The notes: generated by a model from the letters alone, not told the origin. A stretch of 33,065 nucleotides of DNA from an uncultured Muribaculaceae bacterium (GCA_910584055.1 CAJTZS010000044.1:1-33065); one strand, 5' to 3'. Positions 27,080-33,065 are shown, counted from the stretch's first letter. Numbers and translations are program-made.

Positions 27080-27176
27080 TTGTGGATTTAGTGGTGATTC
27101 GGCGGGAGGGGTACCCGCCGAATTTTTCAAATTTTTATCCCACCCAACACCACTACAAAATCCACTTAATCCACAA
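27080..27176 (+). promoter_or_regulatory. Nested inverted-repeat leader with terminator-like hairpin
   Basis: Three inverted repeats share one centre. ATTCGGCGGG pairs with CCCGCCGAAT (27097-27106 and 27114-27123), a 10-bp stem followed by T4. TAGTGGTG pairs with CACCACTA (27089-27096 and 27148-27155). TTGTGGATT pairs with AATCCACAA (27080-27088 and 27168-27176). The outermost right arm overlaps the start-proximal CCACTTAATCCAC motif. The layout resembles an attenuator that could end transcription or hide the start codon. Confidence 0.55.
27162..27174 (+). promoter_or_regulatory. Start-proximal motif CCACTTAATCCAC, copy 2
   Basis: Identical to the copy before the MobA-like gene, again 6 bases before the ATG. 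A related CCATTAAACCAC lies 10 bases before the integrase start on the minus strand. Confidence 0.6.
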
Positions 27177-27180
27177 ATTT

Positions 27181-27465
27181 ATGGACACCATTGAAATTGA
27201 GCGAGAAGTATTCGACGCACTGATTGGGCGTGTCGATTTTCTTCATAAGACGGTCAAGGCTTTGTATAACGAGCTGCGCGACAAAAGATTGTCAGACTGG
27301 CTCAACACCAAGCAGACCTGCGACTATCTCCACATATCCGAGCGGAAACTCCGCACCATGAAAGAACGGGGCAAAATCGGGTTCTCCCACCTCGGCAGGC
27401 TCTCGCAGTTCAAGGGCGGCGACATCGCCAAGTTAATCATCAAAGAGGAAGGAGCAGTGCAATGA
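27181..27465 (+). CDS. Small HTH (excisionase-like) protein 1
   Basis: A 94-residue protein of the helix-turn-helix/excisionase-like group found in pairs in Bacteroidales integrative elements. The N-terminal half is a coiled-coil helix (about 1-35, VFDALIGRVDFLHKTVKAL). The C-terminal half is a winged HTH (about 38-90): WLNTKQTCDYLHISERKLRTMKERG, with the turn at LHISERKL, then IGFSHLGRLSQFKGGDIAKL, where the wing is GRLSQFKG. ATG 27181 is chosen over the longer frame from 27049 because it starts at the conserved region and follows the 13-nt start motif. It overlaps the next gene by 4 bases (ATGA), so the two are coupled. Confidence 0.8.
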   Translation: MDTIEIEREVFDALIGRVDFLHKTVKALYNELRDKRLSDWLNTKQTCDYLHISERKLRTMKERGKIGFSHLGRLSQFKGGDIAKLIIKEEGAVQ

Positions 27466-27755
27466 AAGAAACAGTTACCGCCACCGACCCGCGCATAATA
27501 CGCCTGACAGCTCAAGCCGACGATATAACCGCTATGTGCCAAAAGCTGAAAAATGAATACCACCCATTGCTCCACGGCAAGCGGTTCATCACCGATGCCA
27601 TGCTGTCAGAGCTGCTCGGAGTTTGCCGACGCACCACGCAGGATTACCGCGACCGGGGTCTAATCCCATATTACCGTCTTGACGGAAAGATACTCTATGC
27701 CGAGGAAGATGTTGAAATCTTCCTGCAATCCAACTATCGACCCAAATTCGACTAA
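27462..27755 (+). CDS. Small HTH (excisionase-like) protein 2
   Basis: A 97-residue DNA-binding protein, partner of the previous one. A variable N-terminus (about 1-40) is followed by an HTH_17/MerR-like domain (about 45-92): FITDAMLSELLGVCRRTTQDYRDRG, with the recognition helix near RRTTQDYRD, then LIPYYRLDGKILYAEEDVEIFLQ, the usual wing. Such proteins act as directionality factors or local regulators for the integrase and mobilization genes. It starts inside the stop of HTH gene 1 and ends just before a 17-bp stem that should stop transcription. Confidence 0.8.
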   Translation: MKETVTATDPRIIRLTAQADDITAMCQKLKNEYHPLLHGKRFITDAMLSELLGVCRRTTQDYRDRGLIPYYRLDGKILYAEEDVEIFLQSNYRPKFD

Positions 27756-27759
27756 ATTG

Positions 27760-27798
27760 TCGCTGACAATCTATTGGGATGCAATAGATTGTCAGCGA
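27760..27798 (+). terminator. Strong hairpin after the HTH operon
   Basis: TCGCTGACAATCTATTG pairs perfectly with its inverse (17 bp) around a GGATG loop, 5 bases after the HTH2 stop. The following sequence is AT-rich (TTATAATTATATTTT) rather than a pure U-run. It isolates the HTH genes from the cargo gene, which has its own promoter. Confidence 0.75.
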
Positions 27799-27826
27799 TT
27801 ATAATTATATTTTCGATAATTCGTTG

Positions 27827-27834
27827 TACCTTTG
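27827..27834 (+). promoter_or_regulatory. -7 box for the cargo gene
   Basis: TACCTTTG, a TAnnTTTG match, 36 bases before ATG 27870 and just after the HTH-operon hairpin. The -33 region is only AT-rich. Confidence 0.5.
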
Positions 27835-27869
27835 CATTCCAATAATACAAAACAACAGAATAAATAATC

Positions 27870-28736
27870 ATGTTCTTCTTTCAGGATAAATTGCCTCGTT
27901 CCTTTGGAAATGAATATGACAATCATATTATTTTCAATGAAATAAAAATCATCCAAGATTTTTATGAAGCATTGTCATACTGTAATATTTCTCCGATTGA
28001 AAATGCAGCTTTCATGTCAGATTCTAAAGTTTTTTCTACATCGACATATATTTATAGTTCGATTGAAGGGACATTAGAGTCAATCTCAGTATTACTTCAT
28101 AATGGCAGGTGTAATGATGCTTTTGCATTAGTACGAAAATATTGTGACTCGATTATTTTAGATATTTATAAAAATATATTATCAAAGCAAGTTGATAAAG
28201 AATTTTATGAAAGTCTATCATTAGAAGTTTACAAAAACAATAAAATAAAACAATGGATAGACGCAGAAAATCGATTGTTTGAAGAACGTGATATAGTCAG
28301 TGTTTATAAAGCAATCAAAAAAGAATATCCGGAATTAACGAAGTTGTTTAATCTTACTGACAAATCAACTCTTTATCATAAATTAAGAGATATATGTAAT
28401 GACAATATGCACTACAATTATCTTTACACAATGATGGCAAATGATGCCAGTATGATTCAATCGCGTAAAGATTTGTGGATGCCATTATTAAAAAATATGG
28501 CAAAAGCCATTAGATTATTTTTTACAATCCATTTTTCATTTATATATGTTGGGGATGCATGGACGTTGATGTCCCCGGATTATATAGATTATATGGATTG
28601 TGGTATGCAACCACCGCCCGGTTGTGAACGTTGGGTCCCCAATCCAGTCCAAATAGCATTTTCTTCAATTATTCAAAAATACACTCCCAAGATTTCTGAG
28701 TATCTATTGAGTCTTGATTTAATGGATTTAGAGTAA
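27870..28736 (+). CDS. AT-rich cargo gene, all-alpha protein of unknown function
   Basis: A 288-residue cytoplasmic protein without signal peptide, which I do not recognise. It looks almost wholly helical. A segment SSIEGTLESISVLLHNGRCNDAFALVRKYCDSIILDIYK (about 63-101; key residues are the Leu/Arg face around ALVRKYCDSI) and a later LRDICNDNMHYN (about 172-183) recall the two core helices of HEPN-like proteins. The spacing of Arg173 and His181 is one residue longer than the usual Rx4-6H motif, so the match is weak. Its codons are far more AT-rich than those of the integrase, HTH and Mob genes around it, so it came from another source. It sits in the cargo slot of the element with its own promoter and terminator, where defence genes are common. 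Confidence 0.7.
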   Translation: MFFFQDKLPRSFGNEYDNHIIFNEIKIIQDFYEALSYCNISPIENAAFMSDSKVFSTSTYIYSSIEGTLESISVLLHNGRCNDAFALVRKYCDSIILDIYKNILSKQVDKEFYESLSLEVYKNNKIKQWIDAENRLFEERDIVSVYKAIKKEYPELTKLFNLTDKSTLYHKLRDICNDNMHYNYLYTMMANDASMIQSRKDLWMPLLKNMAKAIRLFFTIHFSFIYVGDAWTLMSPDYIDYMDCGMQPPPGCERWVPNPVQIAFSSIIQKYTPKISEYLLSLDLMDLE

Positions 28737-28768
28737 CGGCAACCGAGCTATGGGCTTCGGTTGCCGTT
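28735..28768. terminator. Bidirectional hairpin between cargo gene and integrase
   Basis: AACGGCAACCGA pairs with TCGGTTGCCGTT, a perfect 12-bp stem overlapping the cargo stop codon, followed on the plus strand by GTCATTGTTTTT. It lies between convergent genes and can serve both. Confidence 0.75.
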
Positions 28769-28791
28769 GTCATTGTTTTTCGCGGCCTATG

Positions 28792-30027
28792 TCAGTTCAA
28801 CATCACACAATCGAACTTATGGCGCATGGAGGCCATATCATCATATATGGTCTTATCCTGCGTTTTTGCGTAGATCTGCGTCGTGCGGATGTCGGAGTGA
28901 CCGAGCATTTTGGCTATGCTCTCAATCGGAACATGGTTGCTCAACGAAAGCGACGCAAAGGTATGGCGCGCCAGATGTGTCGTGAGGTGCTTCTCAATCC
29001 GGGCAAGGTCTGCTATCTCTTTGAGATAGGCGTTCATCTTCTGGTTGGTGATTACCGGGAGCACCACGTCTTTTTGAATGACGACCGGATTTGTCGCATA
29101 CTTCTCGGCAATTTGGCGGGGCACGGCGAGCATAGGGATAATGCTCATCTCCCCGGTTTTCTCGCGGGCTTTGCGTATCCATGTGTTGCCCTCGGCATCG
29201 GTGGTGATATTTGACCGCAGGAGCGATTTGATGTCGCAGAACGCCAAGCCGGTGAAACAGCAGAACACGAAGGTGTCACGCACCACCTCAAGACGGGGGA
29301 TGTCCTTCAGGTCAAGTTTCATCACCGCTTTCAGTTCGGGTTCGGTGAGAAATTGGCGTTCCGTGTGGGTACGCTGGTATTTCTTGCCGATAAAAGGGTC
29401 ATGGGTTATCCACTTGTGGGCGAGAGCGTACTGCATCACATTCTTGACGCAGCGCACATAGCGTACAGCAGCATTGTTGGCACATTTTTTTCTCATGCGG
29501 AGAAAATGCTCGAAGTCGTCTATTATGCCGGAGGATACATCACGAATGGGGATGTCCTCCACGTTCTGCGTCAGCTTGAAAAACTCCACGAGGTAGTCAA
29601 CGCAACGCTCCCAACGCTGATATGTGGCTTTCACGATGTCGCCACGATCAAGTTCCTCCTTGCGCTTGAGGTTGGTTTCACGGAACACATCGCACAGCAT
29701 CTTCGGTTTCTCCACCGTGCCGAGAAAGTGGTCACGCAGGATTTTCGGGTTCACCATCTTCCCCTCACGCACAAGCATGTTGTGGATTTCGAGGAAGCGG
29801 GCTTTGACAACCTCGATGTACTTGTTCAGTTCGAGGTCACGGCGCGAGCGGCCTTTCGACATGGCGCGCTTCTGGTCCCAGTTCTCCGGGGCGACGCTGC
29901 GGCCGAGGTTCATCTCCGCAATCTGACCGCTGACGGTGATACGGACAAAGATTGGATACTCGCCGTTGCGGAGGGCGCGGGCTTTCCTTGCGATGAACGA
30001 CAAGGTAAAATAAGAGTCATGTAACAT
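28792..30027 (-). CDS. Tyrosine site-specific integrase of the mobile element
   Basis: A 411-residue tyrosine recombinase, the usual length for Bacteroidales integrative elements. An N-terminal arm-binding domain (about 1-95, FTLSFIARKARALRNGEYPIF, core YPIFVRITVSG) is followed by a SAM-like core-binding domain (about 110-210) and the catalytic domain (about 225-400). Visible catalytic motifs are HLARHTF (His351, Arg354), LGHSDI (His377) and the nucleophile Tyr386 in TTQIYAK. At the first Arg position the sequence is FTGLAFCDIKSL, with Ala262. The loss of this Arg is known in this recombinase group, for example IntDOT. A CCATTAAACCAC motif lies 10 bases before the start. The upstream region contains seven TGTTCACG repeats likely to be its binding sites. 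Confidence 0.93.
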   Translation of the reverse strand: MLHDSYFTLSFIARKARALRNGEYPIFVRITVSGQIAEMNLGRSVAPENWDQKRAMSKGRSRRDLELNKYIEVVKARFLEIHNMLVREGKMVNPKILRDHFLGTVEKPKMLCDVFRETNLKRKEELDRGDIVKATYQRWERCVDYLVEFFKLTQNVEDIPIRDVSSGIIDDFEHFLRMRKKCANNAAVRYVRCVKNVMQYALAHKWITHDPFIGKKYQRTHTERQFLTEPELKAVMKLDLKDIPRLEVVRDTFVFCCFTGLAFCDIKSLLRSNITTDAEGNTWIRKAREKTGEMSIIPMLAVPRQIAEKYATNPVVIQKDVVLPVITNQKMNAYLKEIADLARIEKHLTTHLARHTFASLSLSNHVPIESIAKMLGHSDIRTTQIYAKTQDKTIYDDMASMRHKFDCVMLN

Positions 30028-30124
30028 AATTGAAATTGTGGTTTAATGGTTACATAAATATAATCATTTTCGCCCAATTTCACAACAGGCAAGCACAAGA
30101 AAATCAACGCCGTAAGGCAAATCC

Positions 30125-30494
30125 CGTGAACACTTCCGTGAACAGGAAGATATTTCCGGATTTTGTTCACGGATTATTGTTCGGCAATTTCGTCGTATTT
30201 CACCATTCTGCCGACTTGTTCACGATTAGACGCTCTACAAAGCACGGCTGAACAGGCGTAAAAGAGTTAAAAACGGGACTAAATCGGTGGTCAAACAGTT
30301 AAAAACCTAAATTGATGTTAAATTTTGCCCGAAATCAACTCAAATTCTCCGAAAAGTGGGGATTTGAACCCTGCGGAGAGTATAAAAGCCCCACTTTCAA
30401 GACAGCAAATCGCAGAAAAACGCAGAAGGTTAGATAGTTACAAATCCCACTCGTAAATCGTGAACAAAACTGTTCACGGCACGGGCTGTTCACG
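30125..30494. repeat. Seven copies of TGTTCACG upstream of the integrase
   Basis: Exact 8-mers lie at 30125-30132 and 30137-30144 (minus orientation), 30164-30171 and 30217-30224 (plus), 30459-30466 (minus), and 30471-30478 and 30487-30494 (plus). The fifth and sixth form the palindrome CGTGAACAaaacTGTTCACG. Clustering in two groups on both sides of about 230 bp is like the arm-type sites of tyrosine recombinases. Sites for the element's HTH proteins are the alternative. Confidence 0.8.
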
Positions 30495-30552
30495 AATTGC
30501 ACACCTCTGAACCCTACAATGTGCGTTATTTTGCCGGATAGGGGCATTACAA
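30228..30552. other. Intergenic attachment-type region
   Basis: No gene seen. Besides the repeats it has a 9-bp stem AAAGTGGGG/CCCCACTTT (30353-30361 and 30389-30397), whose loop contains GGATTTGAACCC-like sequence resembling a tRNA T-arm on the minus strand. No complete tRNA can be folded around it. Confidence 0.5.
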
Positions 30553-30585
30553 AAATCGCTGAAACTGTCTTAGTTTCAGCGATTT
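30553..30585. terminator. 14-bp hairpin
   Basis: AAATCGCTGAAACT pairs perfectly with AGTTTCAGCGATTT around GTCTT. On the minus strand it follows the tRNA-3'-end-like sequence by 21 bases and is followed by TTGT, so it may be the terminator of a former tRNA gene. Confidence 0.65.
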
Positions 30586-30606
30586 GCTTGATTTTGCCGT
30601 TTGGCT

Positions 30607-30625
30607 TGGTGACCCCGGAGAGATT
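30607..30625 (-). other. Possible attachment core: tRNA 3'-end-like sequence
   Basis: On the minus strand this reads AATCTCTCCGGGGTCACCA. That is what the 3' half of a T-stem (CTCTC), an acceptor strand (CGGGGTC), a discriminator A and CCA would give. The 5' part of a tRNA is not present beside it. This pattern is left when an element integrates into a tRNA 3' end. The second copy lies outside the window or is lost. Confidence 0.35.
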
Positions 30626-30739
30626 TATCTGAAACGGGGTTAAGTGTTCTGTCTATCAATACGTTATAATTCTTGAAAATCATGGATGTTCCCTTTTTGC
30701 ACACCCGGATATTTCAATGTTCTTCGTATTTCTACAACG

Positions 30740-30747
30740 CAAAGTTA
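30740..30747 (-). promoter_or_regulatory. Orphan minus-strand -7 box
   Basis: Reads TAACTTTG on the minus strand. A 35-codon frame (from ATG 30682, MIFKNYNVLIDRTLNPVSD) lies downstream and runs across the tRNA-like core to a stop. It could be the truncated start of a gene cut at the junction. Confidence 0.35.
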
Positions 30748-30792
30748 GTAATAATGTTCTGATTTTAGGCTGTTTCCGTAGTTAAAAATTCC

Positions 30793-30800
30793 TATCTTTG
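30793..30800 (+). promoter_or_regulatory. -7 box reading into the short-repeat array
   Basis: TATCTTTG matches TAnnTTTG. The predicted transcript starts near 30808 and passes through the 11-12-nt repeat array and its terminal hairpin, with no convincing gene. It would be antisense to the end of the toxin gene if it continued. Confidence 0.5.
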
Positions 30801-30840
30801 TATTAGGGCGAATGTCACAGGCAGAAATAGCGTCGCATGT

Positions 30841-30958
30841 TTATCGTATCACTTATCGTATCATTAGATTTATCGTGCCATTATCGTGCCATTATCGTGC
30901 CGTTTATCGGGTCATTTATCGGGTCATTTATCGGGTCACAGGAATGACCCGATAAATG
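30841..30958 (+). repeat. Array of 11-12-nt repeats ending in a 14-bp hairpin
   Basis: Eight units in three types: TTATCGTATCA (2), TTATCGTGCCA/G (3) and TTTATCGGGTCA (3), with one 5-base insertion. The last unit, CATTTATCGGGTCA (30925-30938), pairs perfectly with TGACCCGATAAATG (30945-30958). Units of 11 and 12 nt are mixed, so no single frame runs through them cleanly. Confidence 0.75.
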
Positions 30959-30966
30959 GAGGGTGC

Positions 30967-31007
30967 CTTAATTTCGGCAATAAGCGTGGTCTATTGCCGA
31001 AGTTAAG
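30967..31007. repeat. Palindrome downstream of the toxin gene
   Basis: CTTAATTTCGGCAATA (30967-30982) and TATTGCCGAAGTTAAG (30992-31007), 15 of 16 positions complementary, 9 bases beyond the toxin stop. The same half-site forms the antitoxin operator at 32832-32872. Confidence 0.75.
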
Positions 31008-31015
31008 CGAGTATT

Positions 31016-32086
31016 CTAATTGTCTTGCAGAAGCTCGCTTGTCTTTGCCCAGTAATAGAAGGCTTCAGGAAATATCCGTTTTAGCTTGTTCAGTTTTCCT
31101 GTCAATGCTGGTGCAATCGACATATCCAAAACAATCTCCGGTGTGCCGGAATATTTTTCTATTGTTGTAACGCCCTTGCGTATGCAGGTGGATATATATG
31201 CCGCCTTTGCCGAGTCAACTATGGCATGGTCAATATGATAGCTTGAGGTGTGGATAAACGATTTTATCTTCTTTATTCCATCCTGCAAAATATCGAACTG
31301 TCCGACTCCTTCTTTCCCTCTGGTTGCGATAAGTATTGAGGTCTGCAAGATGTCGTCAAATACTGCCTCCATATTGTCAATACCACGGTATGCCATTTCT
31401 ACCGCGACTATCCTACGGAAAGATTGGGCGGTTATATCAAGGTTGTCCACCCTGTCAAACAGCCTCGCTATGTCGTAGAGTTGTTTTATGATCTCGACGG
31501 AGCATACTTTCTCTTTCTTGTAGTATGGTATCCCGGTTGTGTTTGGCGCAAACGCGGTAAGTTTATCACCGAGTATGTCACCAATCGAAGGCACCGTTAC
31601 ATTCAGCGGTTCGCCGTCAAGTTCTATAAATGGACTTGCAATAGGAATTTCAAGCGTGTTCCTGTAATGGCAATCCTCATACAGCACATCAAGCAGGATA
31701 TATCCCTCACCGCTTACCCGGTCGGTATATGCCAACTGATAAAAGAATTTTGAATGGCTTTTAGGAATATTCTTTCCGGGTGACTTACGTTCTACAAGGT
31801 CTATCTTCGTAAAGCCGAAATCCTTGAAATCCGAAAGGTAGTGTTCAATCTCCATGCCGGGAGGACATATTATGTCAATGTCGATACTCAATCGGTTTGT
31901 CGCACCGCCAAGTAATAGCATGGTTGCTGTGCCACCCTTGAAATGGAAGGGGCAACCGGATTTTACGAGCATCTCAAGCAGAGAAAGCGCACGCACCACT
32001 TTTTCGATTAGCTGGATGTCATTGTAGTTCAGCCTTTGGGCAACTTGTTCGCACCATTGACGTGTGAAACATTCGGATTTAATCAT
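31016..32086 (-). CDS. AbiEii/AbiGii-type nucleotidyltransferase toxin
   Basis: A 356-residue toxin of the type IV AbiE system. These are nucleotidyltransferases that halt growth during phage infection. The nucleotidyltransferase motif is clear: FKGGTATMLLLGG (Gly51-Gly52) followed by LSIDIDI with Asp69 and Asp71 as metal ligands. A second conserved block is GDKLTAFAPNT, and a third is IKQLYDIARLFD, with the Lys and Asp expected of AbiEii. The helical C-terminal half (about 210-356) is also typical. The start is 2 bases after the stop of the antitoxin gene, giving coupled translation in the usual antitoxin-then-toxin order. No truncation is visible. Confidence 0.88.
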   Translation of the reverse strand: MIKSECFTRQWCEQVAQRLNYNDIQLIEKVVRALSLLEMLVKSGCPFHFKGGTATMLLLGGATNRLSIDIDIICPPGMEIEHYLSDFKDFGFTKIDLVERKSPGKNIPKSHSKFFYQLAYTDRVSGEGYILLDVLYEDCHYRNTLEIPIASPFIELDGEPLNVTVPSIGDILGDKLTAFAPNTTGIPYYKKEKVCSVEIIKQLYDIARLFDRVDNLDITAQSFRRIVAVEMAYRGIDNMEAVFDDILQTSILIATRGKEGVGQFDILQDGIKKIKSFIHTSSYHIDHAIVDSAKAAYISTCIRKGVTTIEKYSGTPEIVLDMSIAPALTGKLNKLKRIFPEAFYYWAKTSELLQDN

Positions 32087-32088
32087 GG

Positions 32089-32799
32089 TCAGTCGTTGTA
32101 GTTCAAAATTGTCTGCATTGTTTCCCGTATTCCTCGCCGAGAGGCGTAACGCAACATTTTAGGGGCGTTTATAGAATAGAGCGACCGGGCGTTCTGCATA
32201 ATGTTGAATGTCTCGTTGCCTTTCAGATAATAGAAATCCGGATCGGCGTTTATATCCACAAGCATTTTTTCCAGTGTCGGCATCATTACTCCGTCAACCG
32301 TCTTTATAGGAGCTTCGGTTGTAAGGGCTTTTACGATTACTGATTTTTCGGATAAATCAACATAATCAGACATAAAATCTTCCGTCGGCTTATGATATGC
32401 CTTTATCTTTTTATCGGTCAAATAGTGAAAGACAGCCTCCGTAGCGTCTTTCGGTACCTCGATATATAAGCAGTTATTTGCCGAAAGGTGATGTTGCAGC
32501 GAGTTAATGTCACTGCCTGAATACACCACTATGTCAATCAATGGAAATGCCCTTCTCAAATCGGCATATAGATTGCGCAAATCCTCCGTCAATGACGGTA
32601 TGAAATCACTTTTTGCCTGTTTTCCATACAATCCGCGTGACAATCTTGACAGATGATTTTGCTTGATTAGTTTCTTGATATGCCAAAGCAGGCCGGAATC
32701 GGAAATATCCTCCCGGTCACGGACATAACCCGCCAGTTCGCAAAGGGTGAAGCAGTTGCGGCTATTGGCGAAATCCTGTATCAACTCGGCTGTACTCAT
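32089..32799 (-). CDS. AbiEi-type antitoxin / autoregulator
   Basis: A 236-residue protein with an N-terminal winged HTH (about 1-58: FTLCELAGYVRDREDISDSGLL, recognition part LLWHIKKLIKQNHLSRLSRG, wing GLYG) and a mixed C-terminal domain (about 70-236: IVVYSGSDINSLQHHL and VMMPTLEKMLVDI). This is the layout of AbiEi/DUF6088- or DUF6577-like antitoxins, which bind inverted repeats in their own promoter and neutralize the toxin without stable contact. The palindrome overlapping the promoter (32832-32872) fits this exactly. It is first in the operon, 2 bases before the toxin gene. The family name is certain only to the level of AbiEi-like. Confidence 0.8.
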   Translation of the reverse strand: MSTAELIQDFANSRNCFTLCELAGYVRDREDISDSGLLWHIKKLIKQNHLSRLSRGLYGKQAKSDFIPSLTEDLRNLYADLRRAFPLIDIVVYSGSDINSLQHHLSANNCLYIEVPKDATEAVFHYLTDKKIKAYHKPTEDFMSDYVDLSEKSVIVKALTTEAPIKTVDGVMMPTLEKMLVDINADPDFYYLKGNETFNIMQNARSLYSINAPKMLRYASRRGIRETMQTILNYND

Positions 32800-32822
32800 G
32801 TATCTATAACAATTTTACAGCA

Positions 32823-32853
32823 CAAAGTTAGCTTAATTTCGGCAATAAATCAA
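32823..32853 (-). promoter_or_regulatory. Toxin-antitoxin promoter
   Basis: On the minus strand CTTG (-33-like, 32851-32854), a 20-base spacer and TAACTTTG (-7, 32823-32830), followed by a short leader to ATG 32799. The spacer is mostly filled by one arm of the operator palindrome. Confidence 0.6.
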
Positions 32854-32872
32854 GTTTTTTGCCGAAATTAAG
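32832..32872. repeat. Operator palindrome at the toxin-antitoxin promoter
   Basis: CTTAATTTCGGCAA (32832-32845) and TTGCCGAAATTAAG (32859-32872) are perfectly complementary with a 13-base centre. The left arm fills the space between -33 and -7, so bound protein would block RNA polymerase. Confidence 0.75.
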
Positions 32873-32925
32873 TGTCCGGTTGCACTACGGAAACGGATAG
32901 AGGCTTGACGGCTCACGGTGTCTGC

Positions 32926-32993
32926 GTCGGTTGTGCCGTCAGATGGCGTCGGTGATCCGGTGGGTCACTGACACCATCCGACCGCACACCGAC
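32926..32993. repeat. 68-nt imperfect palindrome at the right edge
   Basis: Positions 32926-32958 and 32962-32993 are complementary at about 27 of 32 positions with a GGT loop. The arms start GTCGGTTGTGCCGTC and end GCACACCGAC. It is GC-rich, unlike the neighbouring toxin genes. No gene is certain here. A frame from ATG 32995 runs off the window end without recognisable features. Confidence 0.6.
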
Positions 32994-33065
32994 TATGGGA
33001 GAAGGCTACATGGAAAACCCAGGCTCGGTTGACCCTGTGAGCCAGACAATTTTGACCCCTATGAC

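Larger units (their letters stand above)
25126..30627. mobile_element. Eroded integrative mobilizable element
   Basis: This block has the parts list of a Bacteroidales mobilizable island: tyrosine integrase at one end, two small HTH/excisionase-like proteins, a MobA/MobC-like accessory protein and a cargo gene of different base composition. Multiple integrase-site-like repeats lie beside the integrase. No relaxase, primase or VirE-type gene is present, and the left part (25.1-26.2 kb) is degraded. Neither end is proven. The right end is placed at a 19-bp sequence resembling a tRNA 3' end (30607-30625). No matching copy was found at the left. Confidence 0.6.

Noticed and set aside
28792..30027. 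Integrase inactivated because the first catalytic Arg is Ala
   Set aside because: Loss of this Arg is known in active Bacteroides integrases such as IntDOT, and the other catalytic residues are present.
30353..30397. tRNA T-arm-like GGTTCAAATCC on the minus strand
   Set aside because: T-stem is only three pairs, and no anticodon arm or acceptor partner can be found; it sits in the loop of a 9-bp hairpin.
30841..30958. CRISPR array
   Set aside because: Units are 11-12 nt and contiguous with no spacers, and no cas genes are present.
30886..31170. 94-codon frame with LSGH repeats
   Set aside because: The start is simply the repeat array read in one frame; the rest is antisense to the toxin 3' end. 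Mixed 11- and 12-nt units break any conserved frame.

Overview
The window looks like a gut Bacteroidales chromosome, most plausibly Muribaculaceae or a close relative (inference). The grounds are a SusC/SusD polysaccharide utilization locus (PUL), a hybrid two-component sensor with a Reg_prop/Y_Y_Y periplasmic part, sorting-tail-like C-termini on two secreted proteins, Bacteroidetes-type -7 boxes (TAnnTTTG) before many genes, and an integrative mobile element with a Bacteroides-type tyrosine integrase.

Region 1 (41-19292) is one PUL. The minus strand reads, in transcription order: GH2 enzyme, ELWxxDGT-repeat protein, SusC, SusD, PKD-like surface lipoprotein, sialidase-fold (Asp-box) enzyme with a CBM9-like domain, and a hybrid sensor kinase overlapping the previous gene by ATGA. 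A divergent plus-strand operon carries a GH43 lipoprotein, an unassigned protein resembling alpha/alpha-toroid glycosidases, and an HGGG/GHSAGG esterase. The enzymes would cut a branched, probably acylated plant-type glycan. The lipoproteins and SusC bind and import the fragments. The shared 238-bp promoter region holds an ATTACCAT direct repeat with 21-bp periodicity, a good candidate operator. The sensor kinase stops early in its receiver domain, without the phosphoacceptor Asp or the AraC-type DNA-binding domain.

Region 2 (19293-25129) is accessory and partly decayed. It has a promoter-bearing N-terminal stub of a LytS-type kinase, an alpha/beta hydrolase with Cys at the nucleophile position divergent from an AraC regulator plus sugar O-acetyltransferase, an internal fragment of an AAA/DUF4143-type ATPase, and a MATE exporter divergent from a second AraC regulator.

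Region 3 (about 25.1-30.6 kb) is an eroded integrative mobilizable element. It has a broken membrane/coiled-coil remnant, a structured non-coding segment, a MobA/MobC-like protein, two small HTH proteins, an AT-rich cargo gene and a tyrosine integrase. No relaxase gene remains. Seven exact copies of TGTTCACG (either strand) sit upstream of the integrase, and a 13-nt motif lies exactly 6 nt before two of its start codons.

Region 4 (30.6-33.07 kb) holds an AbiEi/AbiEii-type toxin-antitoxin pair bracketed by two copies of the same palindrome. One copy overlaps the antitoxin promoter. Next to the other copy is a plus-strand promoter that reads into an array of 11-12-nt repeats ending in a strong hairpin. 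A 68-nt imperfect palindrome lies close to the right edge.
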